A DNA stretch of 6,478 bases from Alphaproteobacteria bacterium (GCA_015228695.1 JADGDA010000144.1:1-6478), one strand, 5' to 3'. Positions 1-6,453 are shown, numbered from the stretch's first letter. Program-made: numbers and translations. The notes: generated by a model not told the origin, from the sequence alone.

Positions 1-366
1 ATCGGCGGCGTGCTGGGTGCCATCGGGGGCGGCTTGGCGGGGGCGCAGATCGGCGGGGGGACGGGGCGGGCGAGTGCCATCGGGGCGGGCGTTCTGCTGG
101 GGACCTGGATCGGCCGCAGCATCGGGGCCTCGCTCGACCGTGCCGATTGGGCGTGCCGGGATTGGGCGTACGGGGCAGGTCCCGGCACGGACTCCGGCGC
201 CGCCCGGCTCGTCCCTCCCCTCGTCACCGCCCCCCGGTGGTCGCCGCCCCTCTACGCGGAAACGGGAAGGGCGCTCGGCTTCGTTTCCAGCGTGCCGACG
301 GGTCCCCGTTCCGCCGGTGGGTATTCCCCGGGCTATGTCATGTTGTCGTCGGTTCCCGCGCCCTGA
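1..366 (+). CDS. Glycine-zipper (2TM) envelope protein, 5'-truncated
   Basis: This is the 3' part of a gene that enters from the left edge; the reading frame is open from base 1 and stops at TGA 364-366, so 121 residues are visible and the true start is outside the window. The first 45 or so residues are glycine-rich with small residues at regular spacing (IGGVLGAIGGGLAG, AQIGGGTGRA, GVLLGTWIGRSIGASLDRAD). This is the pattern of the glycine-zipper 2TM domain found in outer-membrane and periplasmic surface-antigen-like proteins of Proteobacteria, where two short helices pack in the membrane. The segment after LDRADWACRDW is rich in Gly, Pro and Ser and matches nothing I recognise; the family often has a more conserved C-terminal domain here. 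Family placement is fairly safe, cellular role is not. It runs convergently into the Sel1 gene with 11 bp between the stops. Confidence 0.7.
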   Translation: MGGVLGAIGGGLAGAQIGGGTGRASAIGAGVLLGTWIGRSIGASLDRADWACRDWAYGAGPGTDSGAARLVPPLVTAPRWSPPLYAETGRALGFVSSVPTGPRSAGGYSPGYVMLSSVPAP

Positions 367-374
367 TCCGGGCG
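359..374. terminator. Possible small hairpin between convergent genes
   Basis: CGCCC (359-363) pairs with GGGCG (370-374) around a six-base loop that holds the TGA stop of the glycine-zipper gene. The stem is only 5 bp and no T-run follows on either strand, so this is a weak candidate for a shared terminator. It is listed because the two other convergent junctions in the window also have stop-codon hairpins. Confidence 0.25.
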
Positions 375-377
375 ACG

Positions 378-992
378 CTACATCCCCTTCCGTAACGCCC
401 TTTCCCGCAAGAGGTCGAAGGCGATGGCGGCCTTGACGTGGCCTTGCCCGGCGGCGCGGTGGAGCCATGTCTCGGCCTCGATATCGTCGCGGGGCACCCC
501 CCGGCCCTCGATGTGGCAGAGGGCGAGGTTGAACTGGGCCCTGGCGTCACCCTGTTCCGCGGCCATCCGGTACCACTTCGCCGCCTCCGCGTCGTCGTGG
601 AGGGGGCCGGGGGTGGAGAGCAGGACCCCGAGGTTGAACCGGGCCTTGACGTATCCTTGCCCGGCGGCGCGCCGGTACCACTCGGCGGCCTTCGCCGCAT
701 CCTTTCCGATGCCGCGTCCCTGCTCGAACAGGAGGCCCAACCCGTATTGCGCCTCGGCCTGCCCCAACTCGGCCAGTGGACTCCATTCCTTCCGCGCCGA
801 GGCAAAATCCCCCGCAAGATAGGCGGTCATCCCCCGCTCAAGGGACGGCGGGGGACGGTTCTCCCGTGCCGGGTCCCCGCCTCCGACGACCACGGCGTAG
901 TAATCCACGCCGGAGTCGCCGCTCCGGGCCGCTCCCGCCGCCAGGAGCGATGCCAGGAGGGCGGTGGAAATGAGAACATGCCGGATGGACAT
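378..992 (-). CDS. Secreted Sel1-repeat (TPR-like) protein
   Basis: The product is 204 residues. The ATG at 992 is chosen because GAGGA lies six bases upstream and the protein then opens with a signal peptide: short basic start (MSIRH), hydrophobic core VLISTALLASLLAAGA, likely cut near residues 21-25. ATGs 15 and 66 bases further out lack this fit. The mature part has a linker rich in Pro and Gly, a partial repeat near residues 54-78, and three Sel1 repeats at about 79-115, 116-151 and 152-188, with the hallmark AAxWYRxAAxQGxxxA spacing. The middle repeat lacks the usual GxGV loop and has STPGPLHDD instead. Sel1 proteins are solenoid scaffolds for protein-protein contacts, in bacteria often in the periplasm or envelope. 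No enzymatic residues are expected. The partner cannot be told from the sequence. Confidence 0.85.
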   Translation of the reverse strand: MSIRHVLISTALLASLLAAGAARSGDSGVDYYAVVVGGGDPARENRPPPSLERGMTAYLAGDFASARKEWSPLAELGQAEAQYGLGLLFEQGRGIGKDAAKAAEWYRRAAGQGYVKARFNLGVLLSTPGPLHDDAEAAKWYRMAAEQGDARAQFNLALCHIEGRGVPRDDIEAETWLHRAAGQGHVKAAIAFDLLRERALRKGM

Positions 993-1013
993 CGTTTCCT
1001 CGTTCATGGGGCC

Positions 1014-1019
1014 GATCAT
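1014..1019 (-). promoter_or_regulatory. Candidate -10 box for the Sel1 gene
   Basis: Read on the minus strand this is TATGAT, five of six matches to the sigma-70 -10 consensus, 21 bases before the chosen ATG. No good -35 box stands at 16-18 bp. If used, transcription would begin near 1007, which rules out the longer alternative start codons and agrees with the start at 992. Confidence 0.3.
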
Positions 1020-1088
1020 ACAACGGAGAGTGTTGGAAGACGGGGGCCGGATCAACATGTTTGCAAGGCTGGGGAGGCGTGTTGCGGT

Positions 1089-1103
1089 GCGGCAAAATGC
1101 CGC
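1089..1103 (+). other. Hairpin followed by a pyrimidine tract in a divergent intergenic region
   Basis: GCGGCA (1089-1094) and TGCCGC (1098-1103) form a perfect 6-bp stem with an AAA loop, followed on the plus strand by TTCTTTCTTCCC. The shape resembles a short intrinsic terminator or a leader attenuator ahead of the SPOR lipoprotein gene, about 75 bases before its start. No plus-strand gene ends nearby that would need a terminator. It could also be a protein-binding site. Confidence 0.25.
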
Positions 1104-1176
1104 TTCTTTCTTCCCGGAATTTTCCGTATTGTGACTGTGGTTCGGATTGTTCCGGCCGGTTGCGGGAGGGATGCGG

Positions 1177-1914
1177 GTGCGGTTTTCGGCTCGGGCGGTT
1201 GTCGCGTTCCGCGTCCCGGTGATCCTGTCCGGTCTGCTGGCTTCCGGGTGCGCCCTGCCTCCGGCTGTGGTTGTGGCGTCCTACGCGGCCGAGGGCGTCA
1301 GTTACGTCTCGACCGGCAAGTCCGTCACGGACCACGGCGTGTCCGTCGTCATGAACGGGGATTGCTCCCTCTGGCGCGGTCTGGTGGAAGGCCGCGTCTG
1401 CGAGGACAGGCCCGATGCGGCGTTCGTCTCCAGGAAGCCCCTGGGCGACGTCGGTGTTGCCGACTCCGCGCGCGGCGGTCTCTCCTCCGTGGCCGGTCCC
1501 ACGCCCGATTCCCTGGCCTTTGATTTCGACGTGAGGCGCTTGTCGTCGCCGGTTCAGCCGGTGGCGCGGGCGGCTCTCCCCGACTCCGAAGCCGGGTCCC
1601 CGGAGCGGATGGAGGCGGAGGCTCCTCCGGTGGAGCGGGGAGCGGGCCTCTATCTCGTGCTCGCCTCGCTTCCGGACCTCTCCTCGGCGCGTGAGTTGGT
1701 CGCGAGCCAAGCCGACCTGTCTCCGGCGATCATGGAGGTCGATGTCAATGGACGTCATTATTTCCGGGTGATCGCCGGTCCCTATACGATCGCCGAGACG
1801 AAGGAGGCCCGCGCGCGTCTGGCGGCTTCCGGGCTGAGCGGCGTCTGGACGTTGAGGATACGCGACTCGGATCGGATCGCTACCGTTCCCGATCCCCGCC
1901 CGTCGGGCGTTTGA
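1177..1914 (+). CDS. SPOR-domain lipoprotein
   Basis: The product is 245 residues from the GTG at 1177. GGGAGGG (1164-1170) is six bases before this GTG but abuts the alternative ATG at 1171, so GTG is preferred; only two residues are at stake. The N-terminus is basic, then hydrophobic (VVAFRVPVILSGLLASGC), with a lipobox-like LASGC whose Cys25 would be lipidated; Ala at -3 is slightly off consensus. Residues 46-77 hold TGKSVTDHGVSVV, then Cys63 and Cys75, a segment I recall from small alphaproteobacterial lipoproteins. A variable linker follows, then a SPOR domain at about 156-229 (YLVLASLPD near its start, YFRVIAGPY near its end). SPOR domains bind denuded septal peptidoglycan, so the protein is probably envelope-anchored and may act at division sites. 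It overlaps the convergent phosphorylase gene by 35 bp. Confidence 0.82.
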   Translation: MRFSARAVVAFRVPVILSGLLASGCALPPAVVVASYAAEGVSYVSTGKSVTDHGVSVVMNGDCSLWRGLVEGRVCEDRPDAAFVSRKPLGDVGVADSARGGLSSVAGPTPDSLAFDFDVRRLSSPVQPVARAALPDSEAGSPERMEAEAPPVERGAGLYLVLASLPDLSSARELVASQADLSPAIMEVDVNGRHYFRVIAGPYTIAETKEARARLAASGLSGVWTLRIRDSDRIATVPDPRPSGV

Positions 1915-2710
1915 CGCCCGTCTCCCCCGCGAGCCAGGCTCGGGCCGCCGCCGCCGCCAGGGAAAGCGCTTCCGGGGCTCCGTCCGCCTCGCCCTTTTCG
2001 AAGTCGCCCTCATTCCGGGCCATGGTGTTGGTGACGTGGGCGAAACAGGCGACGGGATGGCCCCGGGCCTGGGAGAAGGCGTAGAGGGCCGCCGCCTCCA
2101 TCTCGACGGCAAGGATGCCGGCGGCGCGATGGGCGGCGATGGCGGCCTCGGTTTCGCGATAGGGCGCGTCGGTGGTCCAGGTGGCTCCCCGGTGAACGGT
2201 CGGGACGGCGGGAAGCGCCTCCAGGCGGGCCAGCACGTCCGCCGCCGCTTCGCTGAACCGGGACGGGGGCAGGTAGTGGTAGCTGGTTCCTTCGTCCCGC
2301 AGCGCCCGGTCGATCAGGATGAAGTAGGGCGGTTCGCCCGCCGGCGCGATCTGTCCCGACGAGGTGATGCTGACCAGGAAGCGGCAGCCGCTGGCGAACA
2401 TCTGTTCCGCGACCAGGACGGCGAACGGCGCGCCGACGGCGCAGCCGACCACCCCGAATTCCAGCCCGTCCCAGGTAAAACGCCACATCTCGGTGTGATA
2501 GCAGGCCCAGTGGTTCACCGGCCGCGCCCGTCCCGTCCGCCTCAGGTGGCGGACCATGTCGCCGTCGGGGTCCAGCAGGCACAGGCCCGGGACCTCGGCA
2601 TGATCCAATCCCCGCTGCCGCCGCGCCTCGCGCAGCAGATTGGCGGGTTGGAAAACGGAGGGAGCCGCCGGGTTCTTCAGGCCCAGGATCGGCGCGGCGT
2701 CATGGGTCAT
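1880..2710 (-). CDS. Nucleoside phosphorylase (PNP/UDP family 1)
   Basis: The product is 276 residues, the usual length. Family 1 phosphorylases split a nucleoside with phosphate into base and ribose 1-phosphate. Residues 20-60 (FQPANLLREARRQ, then LLDPDGDMVRHL) resemble the opening of a bacterial subfamily usually annotated simply as nucleoside phosphorylase. The core follows: a central strand with VGCAVGAPFA (88-97), VSITSSGQI (113-121), RDEGTSYHY (138-146) and the signature EMEAAALYAF (203-212), whose Glu-Met-Glu contacts the ribose in this family. Substrate cannot be read from sequence: uridine-, purine- and methylthioadenosine-type enzymes are all possible. ATG 2710 directly follows the TGA of the upstream gene, with GGGGGAAGG about four bases before it. 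It is the last gene of the ArsR-rhodanese operon. Its 3' end overlaps the SPOR gene on the other strand. Confidence 0.85.
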   Translation of the reverse strand: MTHDAAPILGLKNPAAPSVFQPANLLREARRQRGLDHAEVPGLCLLDPDGDMVRHLRRTGRARPVNHWACYHTEMWRFTWDGLEFGVVGCAVGAPFAVLVAEQMFASGCRFLVSITSSGQIAPAGEPPYFILIDRALRDEGTSYHYLPPSRFSEAAADVLARLEALPAVPTVHRGATWTTDAPYRETEAAIAAHRAAGILAVEMEAAALYAFSQARGHPVACFAHVTNTMARNEGDFEKGEADGAPEALSLAAAAARAWLAGETGVKRPTGGDRER

Positions 2711-3025
2711 TCAGCCTTCCCCCAGCAGACGTTCGATGGCGGCGTCCAGCCGCTCCTCCAGCCCGGCGGCGGCGTCCACCGGCAGGCCCAGACGGCGAAG
2801 ACCGGCGATAACCTCGTCGGCGGCCAGAATCAATCCGTCGGCCGGTTCCAGAACCGTGCCGTTGACCACCAAGGCCGGCGGCGGCGGATCGGCGGCCTCG
2901 TCGGCGGGATATTCGACCCGGTAGGCCAGACCAAAGCTCCCCGCGATTTCTCCGGCATAGCCCATGTAGAGCGTACAGCGCCCCCCGGCGGGCGTTTTCG
3001 ATATCACCACCACGGTTCCCGGCAT
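2711..3025 (-). CDS. Small thioredoxin-like protein with a single cysteine
   Basis: The product is 104 residues and of unknown function. Its layout suggests a thioredoxin/glutaredoxin-like fold: a first strand GTVVVIS (3-9), a loop with the only cysteine at 17 (GGRCTLY), a helix, a strand YRVEYP, then PPPPALVVNG (47-56), which looks like the cis-Pro loop and third strand of small redox proteins. A helical C-terminus follows (DEVIAGLRRLG and onward). There is no CXXC, so two-thiol redox chemistry is unlikely; a single cysteine could carry a persulfide or mixed disulfide. GAGG lies six bases before ATG 3025 (GAGGGTGACGATG), so this start is preferred to the GTG at 3031, which abuts the GAGG and overlaps the desulfurase stop. 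Either way translation is probably coupled to the desulfurase gene. The fold assignment is inference from pattern and length. Confidence 0.65.
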   Translation of the reverse strand: MPGTVVVISKTPAGGRCTLYMGYAGEIAGSFGLAYRVEYPADEAADPPPPALVVNGTVLEPADGLILAADEVIAGLRRLGLPVDAAAGLEERLDAAIERLLGEG

Positions 3026-3027
3026 CG

Positions 3028-4149
<1,122 letters not shown>

Positions 4150-4150
4150 G

Positions 4151-4816
4151 TCAGGCACCCCCGGCGACCGGCAGGCCGGCGGCGCGCCACTCCGGGAAGC
4201 CGTCCTCGACCCGGCGGGCCATGACGCCGTGGTGGCGCAGGGTCGCCACCGCCTCGAAGGCCAGCACGCAATACGGGCCACGGCAATAGGCGATCACCTC
4301 GGCTCCGGCGGGGAGTTCGGCAAGGCGTTGTTTCAGATCCCTGGCCGGGATGTTGACGGCGCCGGCGATGTGGCCGGCGGCGAATTCTTCCGGCGGGCGG
4401 ACGTCGAGGACCGTGACGGAGCCTTCCCGCATCCGCCGCACCAATTCCCCGCGCGAAATGGCCTCCAGCGCATCCCGTTCCTTGAAATAGCCCCGCACCA
4501 GCCGATCCACTTCCGCGACGTGCCGCCCGGCCGTCCGCCGCAAGGCGGCCAGCAGGTCGAGAACGTCGTCGCCGGACAGGCTGTAGAACACATGCGCGCC
4601 CGCCTTGCGCGAGGTGGCGAGCCCGACCCGCCGCAGCACCTGAAGATGCTGGGAGGTGTTGGCGACCGACAGACCCGAAGTCTGCGCCAGCGCCTCGACG
4701 CTGCGTTCGCCCTGCGCCAGCAGTTCCAGAAGATCGAGCCGGGGCGCGCTGCTGAGCGCCTTGGCCACGGCGGCGAACTGTTCGAACAGGGACAGCTTGG
4801 GGCTCGGGTGCGACAT
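4151..4816 (-). CDS. ArsR-family repressor fused to a rhodanese domain
   Basis: The product is 221 residues. Residues 8-100 form an ArsR/SmtB winged helix: LFEQFAAVAKALSSAPRLDLL, recognition region VEALAQTSGLSVANTSQHLQVL, and a wing near AGAHVFYSL. Residues 117-221 form a rhodanese domain (VLDVRPPEEFAAGHI, AVNIP) with active-site loop CRGPYC (178-183) and terminal DGFPEWRAAGLPV. Rhodaneses carry sulfane sulfur on the loop cysteine. The DNA-binding half has no cysteine and no ELCVCDL-type metal motif, so sensing probably rests on Cys178/Cys183. ATG 4816 fits the family start (MSHPSPKLSLFEQF). An upstream ATG 4858 or GTG 4855 behind an AGGAGG would add 14 or 13 unusual residues and would put the operator inside the gene; the candidate promoter argues against them. 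The ribosome site at 4816 is weak (GGTG). The gene leads a tight four-gene operon and probably represses itself and the divergent permease. Confidence 0.92.
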   Translation of the reverse strand: MSHPSPKLSLFEQFAAVAKALSSAPRLDLLELLAQGERSVEALAQTSGLSVANTSQHLQVLRRVGLATSRKAGAHVFYSLSGDDVLDLLAALRRTAGRHVAEVDRLVRGYFKERDALEAISRGELVRRMREGSVTVLDVRPPEEFAAGHIAGAVNIPARDLKQRLAELPAGAEVIAYCRGPYCVLAFEAVATLRHHGVMARRVEDGFPEWRAAGLPVAGGA

Positions 4817-4830
4817 GAAAACACCATTGT

Positions 4831-4850
4831 ATTCAATATAATCATTGAAT
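4831..4850. promoter_or_regulatory. Probable ArsR operator, arsR side
   Basis: This is a 20-bp inverted repeat ATTCAA-N8-TTGAAT; pairing extends to 8-bp arms if the flanking T/A at 4830/4851 and the next inner pair are counted. It lies 15-34 bases before the arsR start and overlaps the putative -10 box and transcription start, where bound repressor would block polymerase. ArsR-family dimers typically bind AT-rich palindromes of this size. The same design recurs at 5122-5141. Confidence 0.72.
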
Positions 4851-4874
4851 ATCACCATTGCCTCCTGGCGTCAA
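4846..4874 (-). promoter_or_regulatory. Candidate promoter of the arsR-rhodanese operon
   Basis: On the minus strand TTGACG (4874-4869) matches five of six -35 positions. At 17 bp stands TATTCA (4851-4846), a poor -10; TATATT (4840-4835) within the operator is a better hexamer but badly spaced. Either choice places the operator over the -10/start region. The -35 box is the stronger part of the call, and an equal TTGACG precedes the permease operator. Confidence 0.45.
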
Positions 4875-5094
4875 TCGCGCGGAGCGCCGTAACACGGCAA
4901 GGAACGCAGGCTAACAAAAAGTGGCTCCTCGACGTCGCAAGTGGATTCCGAGGGAAAGAACCTGCCCCAATCGCCGTCAGGTCCGAGCCCGCGCATGATG
5001 ATCTTCGGCTGCCGTTTTGGATGTTGAATCCGCAAAAGTTAACTTTTCGTTGGCCCGAGTTTCCTGCCGTGGCGTCTCACGATGTCCGGACTCC
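4875..5094. other. Middle of the divergent intergenic region, no gene seen
   Basis: The whole space between the arsR and permease starts is 339 bp (4817-5155), and this is its middle part. It holds no convincing coding sequence on either strand; open frames across it lack a ribosome site and any recognisable protein. It contains a small GCCGT-AAC-ACGGC inverted repeat (4886-4898), a lone TTGAAT half-site (5024-5029), and a perfect AT-rich palindrome at 5034-5047. The region is longer than two simple promoters need. Confidence 0.5.
5034..5047. repeat. Perfect 14-bp palindrome AAAAGTTAACTTTT
   Basis: Each half is AAAAGTT and its exact complement; symmetry breaks at the next base on both sides. 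It stands out as an AT island in GC-rich sequence, about 50 bases upstream of the permease -35 box. It differs from the ATTCAA/TTGAAT operators, so it might bind a second regulator. The function is unknown. Confidence 0.4.
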
Positions 5095-5123
5095 TTGACG
5101 TTGGTCGGGCCGCAATATAACAT
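5095..5123 (+). promoter_or_regulatory. Candidate promoter of the TauE/SafE permease gene
   Basis: TTGACG (5095-5100) is the -35 candidate. TATAAC (5116-5121) is a five-of-six -10 at a short 15-bp spacing; TAACAT (5118-5123) is weaker but at 17 bp. Either puts transcription start near 5128-5130, inside the operator that follows, and gives a leader of about 27 bases. Confidence 0.5.
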
Positions 5124-5141
5124 TCAACATATTAATTGAAT
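5122..5141. promoter_or_regulatory. Probable ArsR operator, permease side
   Basis: ATTCAA (5122-5127) and TTGAAT (5136-5141) frame eight bases, the same half-sites and spacing as at 4831-4850, while the eight central bases differ. It lies between the -10 candidate and the ribosome site, a position for repression. Two matching sites in one divergent gap make shared control by the ArsR-rhodanese protein likely. Confidence 0.72.
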
Positions 5142-5155
5142 CTTGGGAGATGCCC

Positions 5156-5917
5156 ATGTTCGCGCTCGCCGTCATTGCCGGTCTCGCCACCGGTCTCGTG
5201 CTCGGGCTCCTCGGCAGCGGCGGAGCGATCATCACCGTGCCGGCGCTGATTTATCTGCTCGGGGTCGAGCCGAAACCGGCCATCGCCATGAGTCTCGGCA
5301 TCATCGCCGTGACCGCCGGCATCTCGCTCGTGACCCACTGGCGGCGCGGCAATGTCAACCCGGAGGTGGCGGCGGTGTTCGCCGTGTTCAGTTCCATGGG
5401 GACATATCTGGGAGCCCGGATCGGACTGTTGATGCCGGCTTCCCTCCAACTGGCGCTTTTTGCCGTGGTCATGCTGGCCGCCGCTTGGCGCATGCTCCGT
5501 CCGGAAGGAGCGGCCCCGACCGGGGAGACCGGAGGCACGGCGAAGGCCGTCACGCCCGCCCGGATCGCCCGGATCGCCCTTCCCGGCTTTCTGGTCGGCG
5601 GGCTGGCCGGGATGGTGGGAGTCGGGGGCGGGTTCCTGATCGTGCCGGCGCTGGTCCTGTTGTCGGGGTTGCCGATGAAACGGGCGGTCGGCACCTCGCT
5701 CGCCATCGTCACCGCCAATTCCCTGGCCGGGTTCGCCGGCTATGCGGGGGATATCGCCATCGACTACCCGCTGATGGCCACCTTTACCGCCATCGCCGTG
5801 GCCGGAAGTTTCGCCGGCACCGCCGCATCGCGGCACGTCTCCGCCCCCGTTCTGAAGAAAGGCTTCGCCGGCCTGCTGGTGGTGGTGGCCGTCTATATCA
5901 TCGCGCGCGAGATCTGA
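5156..5917 (+). CDS. TauE/SafE-family sulfur anion permease
   Basis: The product is 253 residues, typical for the family, and forms an inner-membrane protein of probably eight helices. It shows the internal duplication of TauE/SafE: GLLGSGGAIITVPALIYLLG (17-36) with AIAMSLG, and GMVGVGGGFLIVPALVLLSG (152-171) with AVGTSLA. The halves are joined by a hydrophilic loop at about 115-137 rich in Gly, Thr and Ala. Family members export or import sulfite, sulfoacetate, taurine-derived and related anions, with no ATPase partner. GGGAG (5145-5149) is six bases before ATG 5156 but touches ATG 5150, so 5156 is preferred; the difference is two residues. The ATTCAA-N8-TTGAAT operator just upstream and the divergent ArsR-rhodanese operon suggest a role in sulfur stress. 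The substrate is unknown. Confidence 0.92.
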   Translation: MFALAVIAGLATGLVLGLLGSGGAIITVPALIYLLGVEPKPAIAMSLGIIAVTAGISLVTHWRRGNVNPEVAAVFAVFSSMGTYLGARIGLLMPASLQLALFAVVMLAAAWRMLRPEGAAPTGETGGTAKAVTPARIARIALPGFLVGGLAGMVGVGGGFLIVPALVLLSGLPMKRAVGTSLAIVTANSLAGFAGYAGDIAIDYPLMATFTAIAVAGSFAGTAASRHVSAPVLKKGFAGLLVVVAVYIIAREI

Positions 5918-5935
5918 CCCCGGCCGCCGGGGTCA
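5915..5935. terminator. Bidirectional hairpin holding both stop codons
   Basis: TGACCCCGG (5915-5923) and CCGGGGTCA (5927-5935) form a perfect 9-bp stem with a CCG loop. The outer three pairs are the TGA stop of the permease and the TGA stop of the opposing regulator, so the hairpin fills the whole 15-bp gap. No long T-run follows (only GATTTTCC on the plus strand some bases later), so termination may be partial; the hairpin can serve both directions equally. Confidence 0.6.
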
Positions 5936-6406
5936 CGCCCCCGATTTTCCGGTCTCCGGCTTTCCGGCACTGAGGAGTTTGATCAAGCCGAGAAACTCGG
6001 CGCGCGCCTTCGGGTTCGGAATGCGCCAGAACGAGCGCACCAGTTCGAGAGTCTCGGTCCGGTCCAGGAAATCGGCGTCGTCATGGGGGAGCGGGCTCGC
6101 CTCCTCCATCATCCCGGTCGGTTCGGTCGCCGCCGCCCGGCGTTGCCGCGAGGTGGTGCCCTCGTCGTCCCCCGGCATGCCCTGGAACAGATAGGAAATC
6201 GACACGCCCAGGACCTGGCTGATATCGAAGAGACGACTCGCGCTCACGCGGTTCCGCCCCTGCTCGTATTTTTGAATCTGCTGAAACGTTACGCCAATGG
6301 CGTTCGCGACCTGCTCCTGGCTAAGCCGCAATATCTCCCGGCGAAGTCGCAACCGGCGCCCTACATGAACATCAACCGGATCGGGAGCGTTATATCTCGG
6401 ATTCAA
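5933..6406 (-). CDS. XRE-family regulator, PraR-like
   Basis: The product is 157 residues. Residues 10-75 are a Cro/C1-type helix-turn-helix domain: DPVDVHVGRRLRLRRE, LSQEQVANAIGV, FQQIQKYEQGRNRV, then SASRLFDISQVLGVSISYLF. This closely follows the alphaproteobacterial PraR type, known in rhizobia as a regulator of attachment, biofilm or symbiosis genes. Residues 78-115 are a low-complexity acidic linker. A helical tail (ELVRSFWRIPNPKARAEFLGLIKLL, roughly 121-145) matches the conserved C-terminus of that group. The start is TTG 6406: GGGGA lies seven bases upstream, no ATG or GTG occurs between the in-frame upstream TAA and the conserved domain, and DPVDVHVG must be included. It is convergent with the permease and probably independent of the sulfur genes. 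The regulon here is unknown. Confidence 0.85.
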   Translation of the reverse strand: MNPRYNAPDPVDVHVGRRLRLRREILRLSQEQVANAIGVTFQQIQKYEQGRNRVSASRLFDISQVLGVSISYLFQGMPGDDEGTTSRQRRAAATEPTGMMEEASPLPHDDADFLDRTETLELVRSFWRIPNPKARAEFLGLIKLLSAGKPETGKSGA

Positions 6407-6441
6407 GTCGTTTTCCCCGTGGTTACCTCGTCTGGAGGGCT

Positions 6442-6447
6442 CTTATA
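6442..6447 (-). promoter_or_regulatory. Candidate -10 box of the PraR-like regulator gene
   Basis: On the minus strand this reads TATAAG, five of six matches. Transcription would start near 6435, about 30 bases before the TTG start. No clear -35 hexamer is seen at 16-18 bp. Confidence 0.35.
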
Positions 6448-6453
6448 CCTCAA

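Noticed and set aside
338..817. Long open frames opposite or overlapping the Sel1 gene
   Set aside because: They are rich in Arg, Pro and Ser, match no family and overlap a clear Sel1 coding frame; such frames are common by chance in GC-rich DNA.
1057..1134. A 25-codon open frame (starts MFARLGRRVAV) ahead of the SPOR gene
   Set aside because: There is no ribosome site at a workable distance and no recognisable peptide; it probably arises by chance.
838..2112. A 424-codon minus-strand frame across the SPOR gene
   Set aside because: It is the reverse shadow of the SPOR, Sel1 and phosphorylase coding sequences, with no recognisable domain and a composition typical of antisense frames.
4837..4842. 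A perfect TATAAT on the plus strand inside the arsR-side operator
   Set aside because: No -35 box stands at 15-19 bp upstream on that strand, and the hexamer follows from the AT-rich operator itself.
6401..6406. An ATTCAA half-site at the start of the PraR-like gene, possibly linking it to the ArsR regulon
   Set aside because: There is no partner TTGAAT at the right spacing; the bases are simply the complement of the TTG AAT start codons.
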